From the NCBI GenBank assembly GCA_964422925.1, contig CAYRDC010000011.1, positions 14,559-78,558 of the forward strand: DNA of 64,000 bases, in the 5' to 3' direction. Below, one piece after another: positions 51,200-58,502 of the stretch (positions are counted from its first letter, which is position 1; each line of letters opens with the position of its first letter). This DNA is from CAYRDC01 sp964422925 (lineage in GTDB: Bacteria; Bacteroidota; Bacteroidia; Chitinophagales; S012-47). Under the pieces are notes generated by a model. The model saw nothing but the letters and a program-made list of their open reading frames with translations. It was not told where the DNA came from and searched no databases. A program made the position numbers and the translations under genes.

Positions 51200-51768
51200 G
51201 CCTTTTCGTTTATTTTTTTGTCTAATATAGCGTTTATATAATATTCCATCTTTTCAGTCCATTGCCTCATAAGTTGTTTTTCCCGTTGCCAGGTTTCCCA
51301 GATCTTTACAATCTGCCGCTGCTCCCCGGTATCCGGCAAAACCACCGGCAGTCTTTCCAGCTGCTTCCGGCTTATCGTGTTGATGGTCGTTACCTTAATG
51401 TCGCGCTGAAAATATCGCCTGGCCGCCTTTGAATTCAGATACCAGGCCAGGTAATGCCTGTCCACCCGCTCGCTCTTCGGACTGATCACAAAAAATGTTG
51501 ACGAAGCCACAGCTTTTTGGACCCATCCTTCCCATACCACGGCAAAATGCCGCTGCCCCTTACCGTTAAATAATATCAAGCCAGGCTCCAGCCAGTCACG
51601 ATCCTTGACCAGTTCACGGCTTATTTTGTATATCATATTATTCTTAAATCGTCCGGCCCGGTCAAAATCCTTGGCCATCACACAGGGAACCTCCGCGCTG
51701 GCCCCTTCCCGTACGTTTATACCAAATCGGATTTCCGCAATGTCAGAAAGCTGTTTTTTTCTTTTCAT
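51196..51768 (-). CDS. Half-length HsdS-like specificity protein (single TRD)
   Basis: 190 aa, about half a normal HsdS. It has one TRD (about 3-130, IAEIRFGINVREG, KDFDRAGRFKNN, ASSTFFVISPKS) and one conserved helix ending (VLPDTGEQRQIVKIWETWQREK). No start or stop error is visible, so it seems complete. Half-length HsdS proteins can dimerise and recognise palindromic sites, or may be remnants. It is first in the operon, overlapping hsdM by 4 bp. A full promoter (51785-51816) precedes it. Its TRD differs from the TRDs of the 424-residue HsdS. Confidence 0.82.
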   Translation of the reverse strand: MKRKKQLSDIAEIRFGINVREGASAEVPCVMAKDFDRAGRFKNNMIYKISRELVKDRDWLEPGLILFNGKGQRHFAVVWEGWVQKAVASSTFFVISPKSERVDRHYLAWYLNSKAARRYFQRDIKVTTINTISRKQLERLPVVLPDTGEQRQIVKIWETWQREKQLMRQWTEKMEYYINAILDKKINEKA

Positions 51769-51784
51769 AGGCTATACAATTGCA

Positions 51785-51816
51785 CAAACCTACAAAATAG
51801 TTTTTAAACTTCCAAA
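51785..51816 (-). promoter_or_regulatory. Promoter of the restriction operon
   Basis: On the minus strand TTTG (51813-51816), 20 bp, then TAGGTTTG (51785-51792), an exact -7 match. The -33/-7 spacing fits Bacteroidota promoters. Transcription would start near 51778, leaving about 10 nt to the ATG at 51768. Confidence 0.75.
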
Positions 51817-51944
51817 TTTTTTCTTTTTCATACTCCATGAAATATCATCACCTGTCAAATCTTTAGCCTGGGCAGACCGTGTCATCCATAGCTTTAGCCA
51901 AGGCAGGTTCCAACAGACCACTCCTAAAAACTCACTCCCGACAA

Positions 51945-51978
51945 CAAAAACAAAAAACCCCGCCTCACCGGACGGGGT
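51945..51978 (-). terminator. Terminator of the coiled-coil gene
   Basis: On the minus strand ACCCCGTCC and GGCGGGGT (51970-51978 and 51957-51964) form a stem with one bulged base and a GGTGA loop. A TTTTTTGTTTTTG tail follows. It lies 23 bp after the stop at 52002. Confidence 0.8.
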
Positions 51979-52001
51979 CCTGGAATCTCACCGCGGACAT
52001 C

Positions 52002-52646
52002 TCAGTTGTCCACGATTATCCGTGCATTGAAATAATCCGAATAAAAACCCGGATTCGATGCCTTGAAATTCTCCATCAGCATATCCAAGCGGCCCTTCAG
52101 AATGTTCATCATCTCCTTAACCTGGTCCGTAAGATCGTTCGTGGCCGTCTTACGCTCAGCTATCGCCTGGCGCGGACTCTCTACCACTGCAGTATAATCC
52201 GCTATCAGGTTCTGTAAATCCGCCAGGTCCCCCGCCTGTACCCCGTAATCCACAAGATTAACCGATACCGCGCTTGCCTCGTCATAAACCACCTGCGCCA
52301 TATCCTTCAAAATCATGTCCCGCGCACGCTCGTAATCCGTCTTCGTGTATCGCACCTTCTCCAGCAATACACTGTCTCCGGTCGTCTGAGCATACGCAGC
52401 TGTCGCATGCCCTATATGTAACAACTTCCTGATTAAATCAGCCTTTACCTGTCGCTTGTTCTCCGTAAATCCCGTAGTGGCCGTCTCTTGCTTGGCCCGG
52501 GTCGCCTCGATGGTCGAAATCTGGGTGTCCAGGTCTCCGGCTGCGGTAACAAAGGCCGGCAATCCCGACCATACCGCCTGGTTCGCGTTCAATACCGCCT
52601 GCACGGCCTTCCCCATGCTAAGCCGGTTCTCAAGGTAATCGTTCAT
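52002..52646 (-). CDS. Hypothetical coiled-coil protein
   Basis: 214 aa, no signal peptide. It is almost all helical with heptad-like segments (KAVQAVLNANQAV, STIEATRAKQETA, DLADLQNLIADYTAVVES, VKEMMNILKGRLDMLMENF) and ends FYSDYFNARIIVDN. I recall similar Bacteroidota hypothetical proteins but no function. It has its own strong promoter (52717-52746) and terminator (51945-51978), so it is a monocistronic unit between the restriction operon and the 21-bp repeats. The codon use is close to that of the housekeeping genes. Confidence 0.82.
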   Translation of the reverse strand: MNDYLENRLSMGKAVQAVLNANQAVWSGLPAFVTAAGDLDTQISTIEATRAKQETATTGFTENKRQVKADLIRKLLHIGHATAAYAQTTGDSVLLEKVRYTKTDYERARDMILKDMAQVVYDEASAVSVNLVDYGVQAGDLADLQNLIADYTAVVESPRQAIAERKTATNDLTDQVKEMMNILKGRLDMLMENFKASNPGFYSDYFNARIIVDN

Positions 52647-52716
52647 ACGGCAAAATGTTTATGGGTTAACAATCCCGCGGGCAAACCGAGATATGCGACA
52701 GGTGAGATTCCATTAA

Positions 52717-52746
52717 CAAATATATTTATTAGCTCTGAAAACCAAA
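52717..52746 (-). promoter_or_regulatory. Promoter of the coiled-coil gene
   Basis: On the minus strand TTTG (52743-52746), 18 bp, then TATATTTG (52717-52724), an exact -7 match. The leader to the ATG at 52646 would be about 64 nt. The 21-bp repeat array begins 138 bp further upstream. Confidence 0.75.
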
Positions 52747-52883
52747 AATAATTTTTCAAAAATTTTCCGATTTTTACTCTTTAAACCCCTTAACCTTAAC
52801 ACCTTACAATCAACGTATTTTTTGTACCACCTGATTTTCAATCATTTCCACCTGTTTATATATAAAATGAGACTAACGCATTT

Positions 52884-53114
52884 GCTTTTGAAATAATTCT
52901 TGCGGCTATTGAAAAAATTCGTGCTGTAATTGTGGCAGTTAGAACTGTAATTGCGTCAGTTCATATAACAATTAAATTTATTGTATTGGCCTTTGAATTA
53001 ATTCGTATGCCTTTTGAACCACTTCGAATGTTACTTGAAAAGGACTTAGCCCCCTTTGAAAAGGTTTGATTACCGTTTGATAAGAATTTTATGGCTATAG
53101 AATTTAACACTTGA
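52884..53114. repeat. Degenerate tandem repeat with an exact 21-bp period (11 units)
   Basis: In the AT-rich gene-free stretch 52647-53167 the sequence divides into 11 consecutive 21-bp units with no insertion or loss across 231 bp. The unit pattern is roughly nCnTTTGAAnnAATTCGnATG; unit starts are 52884, 52905, 52926 and so on to 53094. In one plus-strand frame the units read as 7-residue repeats such as AFELIRM, PFEPLRM and AIEKIRA for eight units before a TGA, but no start codon precedes them. Either a dead coiled-coil coding repeat or a phased DNA structure explains the period. Confidence 0.75.
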
Positions 53115-53167
53115 GGAAAGGAAACGGCCTGAAATGCGTTTACCCCTGCAGCGCCCCTTGCCCTGAA

Positions 53168-54151
53168 TCAATAATACCTCCCCCCCGCCAGATACACTTG
53201 TACATACTCCCGGATCCCGTTTTCCAGCCGGGTGAAGGCCCGCGCGTAACCCGCCCCGCGGAGCTTGCCCAGGTCCGCGCACGAATAGTATTGGTAGGAG
53301 GCCCGGATGTCTTCCGGGGTGTCGATGAAACGGATGTCCGGCTCGAGGTCCAGCGCGGCAAATACCCCTTTGGCCAGTTCGAGGAAACTCCGCGCCTCGC
53401 CCGTGCCCACATTGTACAGCCCCGGGGCCACGGCATCCCGGTGCGAACGCAGCCACAGTATCACGTCCACCACGTCCATTACGTACACGAAATCCCGTTG
53501 CTGCTCCCCGTCCGCGTAGTCCGGGTGGTGCGATCGGAACAGGTTCACGTAGCCCCGTTCCCGGATCTGCCGGTAACTGTGAAACACCACCGAAGCCATC
53601 CGCCCCTTGTGGTATTCGTTCGGGCCGTACACGTTGAAGAATTTCAGCCCGGCCCAGAAAGGAGGCGCTTCCTGTTGCGTCAGCGCCCAGAGGTCGAAGG
53701 CCTGCTTCGACCGCCCGTAAGCGTTCAGCGGCTCGAGCCTGGGGGCCACTGTGTGGTCATCCGTGTATCCGTGCTTTCCCAGCCCGTAGGTGGCCGCGGA
53801 TGACGCGTAGATCATCGGTATGCCCGCCCGGGCGCAGGTCTGCCAGATCGCCTGGCTGTATTTCAGGTTCAGCCGATCAAACAATTGTTCGTCCGTCTCA
53901 GTGGTGTCCGTCCGCGCCCCCAGGTGAAACACAAACTCCGTCTCCCCGGCATGCCCGGTCAGCCACTCAGGGAATAAATCCCGCTCCACCAGTTCCGCGT
54001 ACTGTTTCCCTGCCCAATTCGGTCGCTTGTCCTCCCGGCTGAATTCATCGGCCAGCACCAGGTTCCCGTATCCCAGCGCGTTCAGGCGCCCGGCCAAACA
54101 GCTCCCGATAAACCCGGCCGCGCCTGTTATCACAATCTTTTTTGCCTCCAT
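53168..54151 (-). CDS. hldD: ADP-glyceromanno-heptose 6-epimerase
   Basis: 327 aa. NAD(P)-binding motif TGAAGFIGS (about 9-17); family signatures FHLGARTDTTETDEQLF (about 75-91) and the active site YGRSK (about 147-151) with the Ser from ASSAATYG, then VYGPNEYHKGRMASVV and QRDFVYVMDVVD. It makes ADP-L-glycero-D-manno-heptose for lipopolysaccharide core. It is monocistronic and divergent from a small lipoprotein gene. Confidence 0.93.
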   Translation of the reverse strand: MEAKKIVITGAAGFIGSCLAGRLNALGYGNLVLADEFSREDKRPNWAGKQYAELVERDLFPEWLTGHAGETEFVFHLGARTDTTETDEQLFDRLNLKYSQAIWQTCARAGIPMIYASSAATYGLGKHGYTDDHTVAPRLEPLNAYGRSKQAFDLWALTQQEAPPFWAGLKFFNVYGPNEYHKGRMASVVFHSYRQIRERGYVNLFRSHHPDYADGEQQRDFVYVMDVVDVILWLRSHRDAVAPGLYNVGTGEARSFLELAKGVFAALDLEPDIRFIDTPEDIRASYQYYSCADLGKLRGAGYARAFTRLENGIREYVQVYLAGGRYY

Positions 54152-54192
54152 ATCCTTCCGGTAAGCGGTAAATTTATTAAAATTGATGTTCC

Positions 54193-54756
54193 ATGAAGAA
54201 CCTGTTCCGACACTTTACCCGCCTGCTGCTGCCGGCCATGTTTCTGCTGGCCCTGGCCGTCTGCCGCGAAAAAACTCAAAAACCACCCATCGCACCGGCA
54301 GCCTATAACGACAGCATCGTGGCCCTGCAGTTTGCCTTCAACACCCGGCTCACCGCCTTTATGGAAGCCGTCAGCCTCTTTGATACCGCGGCCATCCGCC
54401 AGGCTTACGACAGCCTGGAAGCAACTGCCAGCCGCTGCCGCGCTACACTTGACAGCCTGCCGCAGGTGCCGGCCTATGATTTCCTCCGCCAGCCCGCTGC
54501 CGGCTTGTTTGACTTCTACCGGGAAACCATCCGGCACGAATACCGCGATATCGTCTCGCTGCTTCTCCGCCCTCCGGAGCAAATTACCCCGCAAGACCTC
54601 GCCCGCATCGATTCGGTAAACCGCGAAATAACCCGTAAAGAGCAGGAACTGGAAAAGGCTTTCCGCACGGCCCAGGATTCTTTCGCCAGGCGCTACAACC
54701 TCGAATTAATCGTGCTGCCGGCCGATACCCTGCCGGCCGGTGGCTCAAACCCCTGA
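54193..54756 (+). CDS. Hypothetical envelope protein, possible lipoprotein
   Basis: 187 aa. A hydrophobic signal segment (LLLPAMFLLALAVC) ends at a Cys after an atypical lipobox (LAVC). The mature part is helical: NDSIVALQFAFNTRLTAFMEAV, then YDSLEATASRCRATLDSLPQ and DSVNREITRKEQELEKAFRTAQDSF, the last coiled-coil-like. I recall a loosely similar surface-protein family (LIC11966-type), but the match is uncertain. It overlaps convergent purL by 12 bp. Confidence 0.7.
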   Translation: MKNLFRHFTRLLLPAMFLLALAVCREKTQKPPIAPAAYNDSIVALQFAFNTRLTAFMEAVSLFDTAAIRQAYDSLEATASRCRATLDSLPQVPAYDFLRQPAAGLFDFYRETIRHEYRDIVSLLLRPPEQITPQDLARIDSVNREITRKEQELEKAFRTAQDSFARRYNLELIVLPADTLPAGGSNP

Positions 54757-56976
54757 TTGCCGCTCCAGGGCGTGCTCGTAAAGGTCCTTCCACACTTCAA
54801 TGCCTCTGAATTCAATGTCCCCGGCTGCCAGCGCGCCATCGCTCACTTCCCCCAGCCGCTGAAACGTGATGCCCGTTTCCCGCAGCTTTTGCAGGAACCC
54901 GTCTTCCCGTACGGGGTCTATGCTCACCACTACCCGCGACTGGCTTTCGCCAAACAGGAAGGCATCCGGCCGGACAGCCGGGTCCGTGTCTATGCGGAAT
55001 CCGAGCGCCCGCGGTATGGCCGATTCCAGCAGGGCCGTGAACAGTCCTCCGTCCGAAACGTCATGAGCCGAACGGAGCCAGCCTTCGTGGATTAATGAGG
55101 CAAGCGCTTCCTGCAGGGCCAGTTCCTCTTCAAGGTCAAAATACGGGGCCGGGCAGGCGTTTATTCCGTGGTAGAAGGTCAGGTATTCGCTCGAAGCCAG
55201 GTCGTTGCGGTTTTGCCCCAGCAGGTAAATCACGTCCCCGGCCTGTTTGAAGTCCAGCGTCATGTGCCGCCCGGGGTCATCCACCAGTCCCACCATGCCG
55301 ATCGTGGGCGTGGGATACACCGCTCCGCCATCGGCCGACTGGTTGTAAAAGCTCACATTGCCGCCCGTAACGGGTGTGCCGAATCTCCGGCAGGCTTCTC
55401 CCATGCCCTGCACGGCCATCACGAACTGCCAGTACACCTCCGGGTTGTAGGGGTTCCCGAAATTCAGGCAATTGGTGATAGCCACGGGCCGCCCGCCCGA
55501 GCAAACAATATTGCGGGCCGCTTCCGCCACGGCTATCATGGCCCCTGTTTTGGGGTCAGCCTGCACGTAACGCGCGTTGCAGTCCACGGTCAGGGCCAGG
55601 CCCTTCCCGTTTTCCATAATGCGCACCACGGCCGCGTCAGCCGGGCGGTTGCTTACCGTATTGTTGATGCCTACCATCGAGTCGTACTGCTCGTACACCC
55701 AGCGCTTCGAAACGATGTTCGGCCGCTGAACCAGTTCCCGGGCCACGGAGGCCAGGTCATCCGGTATGGGTACGGTGTCCGGGTCGAAAGCCCGGTTCTT
55801 TGAAAACCATTCCGGCTCGCGGTATTCCCGCTGGTAAACAGGGGCCCCGCCTCCAAGCACCAGCGAATCAGCCGGAACCTCCGCTACCTTCTCCCCGTGC
55901 ATGTAATATTCCAGCAAATTGCCTTCAGTCACCACACCGATCTGCGTGCAGTTCAGGTCCCACTTGCGGAAAACGGCCTTAACCTCTTCCTCGCGCCCCT
56001 TCTCCACCACCAGCAGCATCCGTTCCTGCGATTCCGACAGCAGGATCTCCCAGGGTTGCATATTCTCCTGCCGCATGGGTACCCTGTCCAGGTCGATGCG
56101 CATGCCGCAGCCGCCCTTTTCCGACATCTCGCTCGAAGAACAGGTAATGCCGGCCGCGCCCATATCCTGCATACCCACCACGGCCCCCGTGCGGATCACT
56201 TCCAGCGAAGCCTCCAGCAGCAGCTTTTCCTGGAACGGGTCGCCTACCTGCACCGAAGGCAGTTTTTCTTCCGATTCGTCCGAGATGTCTTCCGAAGCAA
56301 AGGTCGCCCCGTGTATACCATCCCGTCCCGTAGAGGACCCTACAATGAACACCGGGTTACCCGGACCTTTGCTGACAGCCGACACCAGGTGACGCGTATC
56401 GGCAATCCCCACCGACATGGCATTGACCAGCGGGTTTACCTCGTAGCATTTTTCAAAATACACCTCTCCGGCCACGGTCGGCACGCCAAAACAGTTACCG
56501 TAGTCGCCTATCCCTTTCACCACGCCTTTCAGCAGGTGCTGTGTCCGTTCGTTAGCCAGGTTCCCGAACCGTAGCGAGTTAAGGGCCGCGACCGGCCGTG
56601 CTCCCATCGTGAAAATATCCCGGTGTATGCCGCCCACCCCGGTGGCGGCTCCCTGGTACGGCTCGATGGCGGATGGGTGGTTATGCGATTCAATCTTAAA
56701 CGCGCAGGCCAGCCCGTCCCCGATGTCCACCAGCCCGGCATTTTCCTCTCCGGCTTCGGCCAGCAGGTGCGTTCCTTTCCGCGGCAGCGTCTTGAGCCAG
56801 GCGATGGAATTCTTGTAGCTGCAATGCTCCGACCACATCACCGAGTAAATACTCAGTTCGTTGTAATTGGGCACGCGGCCCAGGATTTCCACGATCCGGT
56901 CATACTCCTCGGGAAGAAGGCCCAGCTGCCGGGCAAGCTCAGGGGTAACTTCAGGAAGCGTTTTGGCTTGTGTCAT
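54745..56976 (-). CDS. purL: Phosphoribosylformylglycinamidine synthase subunit PurL
   Basis: 743 aa, the short-form PurL (needs PurQ and PurS). Signatures: YSVMWSEHCSYKNSIAWLK (about 44-62, catalytic His), GDGLACAFKIESHNHPSAIEPYQGAATGVGGIHRDI and the downstream VGMQDMGAAGITCSSSEM, and C-terminal DVSDGGLFTALLESA. It makes FGAM from FGAR using ammonia in purine synthesis. purM lies 6 kb away in the window. It is monocistronic with an exact -7 box upstream. Confidence 0.95.
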   Translation of the reverse strand: MTQAKTLPEVTPELARQLGLLPEEYDRIVEILGRVPNYNELSIYSVMWSEHCSYKNSIAWLKTLPRKGTHLLAEAGEENAGLVDIGDGLACAFKIESHNHPSAIEPYQGAATGVGGIHRDIFTMGARPVAALNSLRFGNLANERTQHLLKGVVKGIGDYGNCFGVPTVAGEVYFEKCYEVNPLVNAMSVGIADTRHLVSAVSKGPGNPVFIVGSSTGRDGIHGATFASEDISDESEEKLPSVQVGDPFQEKLLLEASLEVIRTGAVVGMQDMGAAGITCSSSEMSEKGGCGMRIDLDRVPMRQENMQPWEILLSESQERMLLVVEKGREEEVKAVFRKWDLNCTQIGVVTEGNLLEYYMHGEKVAEVPADSLVLGGGAPVYQREYREPEWFSKNRAFDPDTVPIPDDLASVARELVQRPNIVSKRWVYEQYDSMVGINNTVSNRPADAAVVRIMENGKGLALTVDCNARYVQADPKTGAMIAVAEAARNIVCSGGRPVAITNCLNFGNPYNPEVYWQFVMAVQGMGEACRRFGTPVTGGNVSFYNQSADGGAVYPTPTIGMVGLVDDPGRHMTLDFKQAGDVIYLLGQNRNDLASSEYLTFYHGINACPAPYFDLEEELALQEALASLIHEGWLRSAHDVSDGGLFTALLESAIPRALGFRIDTDPAVRPDAFLFGESQSRVVVSIDPVREDGFLQKLRETGITFQRLGEVSDGALAAGDIEFRGIEVWKDLYEHALERQSGV

Positions 56977-56993
56977 TTGGTTTGGTTAAGCCA

Positions 56994-57001
56994 CAAAAAT
57001 A
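56994..57001 (-). promoter_or_regulatory. -7 box of purL
   Basis: On the minus strand TATTTTTG, an exact TAnnTTTG match, 18 bp before the ATG (56976). No -33 TTG at the usual distance. Confidence 0.45.
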
Positions 57002-57081
57002 CATAATGCCGTTCCCCGTCAGGAAACAATGTACACATTTTTGTCCCCGGCCCACTGGCGCTGAATTCCTATTTTTAAGCC

Positions 57082-58374
57082 ATGGCCTCCTGGTTGCTGG
57101 TAATTGCCTATGCTTTGCTGGGTGTCCTGCTCCTCCGCCTGCTCCGTTTCACCCGGAGCGGCCGGCCCGGCTGGCGCTTCCTCTCCCTGGTTTTTCTGCT
57201 GAAAATCCTGGCCGGCATCGCCTACGGGGAATACCATATCAAACGCTTTGGCGGGGGTGATACCTTCCGTTTCTTCAACGACTCCGAAATCATTTTCAAT
57301 ACCCTGAAGCACGACCCCATTAAATACCTGAAACTCACTTTCGGGCCGAACAACAGGCAAATCCCCAAAGACCTGGAACCGGAAATCCGCCAGATGCACT
57401 TCTGGCAAAGCACGCCATCCTATACCATTGTGCGTTTTCACAGCCTCGCGCGTTTGATCTCATTCGGGTATTACCGGGTGCATGTGGTGATCATGGCCTG
57501 GCTGAGCCTGCTGGGCCTGCTGGCCCTGTTCCGGACCGTGGAAAAAGCTTTGGGTCATAACGGATGGCCGCTGCGCGTAGCCGTATTCCTGTTCCCTTCC
57601 ATATTGTTTTATGGCTCGGGACTGCATAAAGAAGCCCTGGCCATTACCGGCCTGGGATTTCTCTTGTATGGTTTCAGCGCCCTGTTGGAAAATCACTCCT
57701 GTGGCCGCTCCTGGTTCATTTTCCTGTTTGGCGCCCTGATCATTTACCTGGTCCGGGAATTTATCTTAATAGCCCTGATACCTGCCATGGCCGGATATTT
57801 TTGGGTCAGGTTGAGCCCGGGGAAACCGGTTCTGAAATTTATCAGCGCACAGCTTATTTTTTGGATATTGTTCTTCAGCCTCCATTATGTTTTCCCGGCC
57901 TGGGACCCGGCCGGCACGATGGCTGTCCGCCAGCATGAATTTTTGGTCCTCAAAGGCCGCAGCAGTTTCCCCGCCCCGCCTCTCCGGCCGGATACCTGGT
58001 CCGTTATCCTGGAAATCCCGTCCGGACTGATACACAGCATCCTGATGCCCTTCCCCTGGCAAATCCGTTCCACAGGGATGTTGCTGTATTTCCTGGAAAA
58101 TCTTTTTATCGTGTTTTTGTTTCTCCGTTTGCTCCTGCGTCCTGCCCGCCTGCCGGATTCCGCCCGCTTTATGGGGTGGATGCTGGTATCCTACTCCCTG
58201 GCCGTGCATGCCATTATCGGCATCATTGTCCCGAACCTTGGGGCTATATCCCGCTACCGTACCCCTGCGCTGCTTTGCCTGGTAATTTTCCTGGCCCTGG
58301 CCAACCAATGGCCCCCTAATTGGCTCCGGCAGAAAAAATTATTTTTTCACGGCCCGGCCAAGGGTATCCTATAA
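57082..58374 (+). CDS. Polytopic membrane protein of unknown function (polymerase/GT-C-like)
   Basis: 430 aa with about ten membrane helices, such as SWLLVIAYALLGVLLLRLL, VHVVIMAWLSLLGLLALF, ALLCLVIFLALANQWP. A conserved-looking loop after helix 2 (GEYHIKRFGGGDTFRFFNDSE, about 53-73) and a soluble segment (about 85-125) recall GT-C glycosyltransferases or O-antigen-polymerase-type proteins. No name can be given. A perfect 10-bp A/T-rich dyad (58383-58403) follows the stop and could slow or end transcription. Confidence 0.75.
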   Translation: MASWLLVIAYALLGVLLLRLLRFTRSGRPGWRFLSLVFLLKILAGIAYGEYHIKRFGGGDTFRFFNDSEIIFNTLKHDPIKYLKLTFGPNNRQIPKDLEPEIRQMHFWQSTPSYTIVRFHSLARLISFGYYRVHVVIMAWLSLLGLLALFRTVEKALGHNGWPLRVAVFLFPSILFYGSGLHKEALAITGLGFLLYGFSALLENHSCGRSWFIFLFGALIIYLVREFILIALIPAMAGYFWVRLSPGKPVLKFISAQLIFWILFFSLHYVFPAWDPAGTMAVRQHEFLVLKGRSSFPAPPLRPDTWSVILEIPSGLIHSILMPFPWQIRSTGMLLYFLENLFIVFLFLRLLLRPARLPDSARFMGWMLVSYSLAVHAIIGIIVPNLGAISRYRTPALLCLVIFLALANQWPPNWLRQKKLFFHGPAKGIL

Positions 58375-58382
58375 AATTCCTT

Positions 58383-58403
58383 GAAAAAAAGTGACTTTTT
58401 TTC
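58383..58403. terminator. Possible weak terminator dyad
   Basis: GAAAAAAAGT (58383-58392) is mirrored by ACTTTTTTTC (58394-58403) around one G. Low GC and almost no loop make termination uncertain. Confidence 0.25.
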
Positions 58404-58475
58404 CGCTTTTCCATTGATATTGCTCATTTGTTGAAAAATTTTTTGTTTTTCCGCAAAATCCAGGAGCCTTAGACT

Positions 58476-58483
58476 TACCTTTG
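58476..58483 (+). promoter_or_regulatory. -7 box of glutamine synthetase III
   Basis: TACCTTTG is an exact TAnnTTTG match, giving a leader of about 14 nt to the ATG at 58503. No -33 TTG at the usual distance. Confidence 0.5.
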
Positions 58484-58502
58484 CCCCAAAATCACCTGCA
58501 CT

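Noticed and set aside
51861..51906. Imperfect direct repeat CTTTAGCC..GGCAG, 31 bp apart
   Set aside because: Too short and only two copies; no function can be supported.
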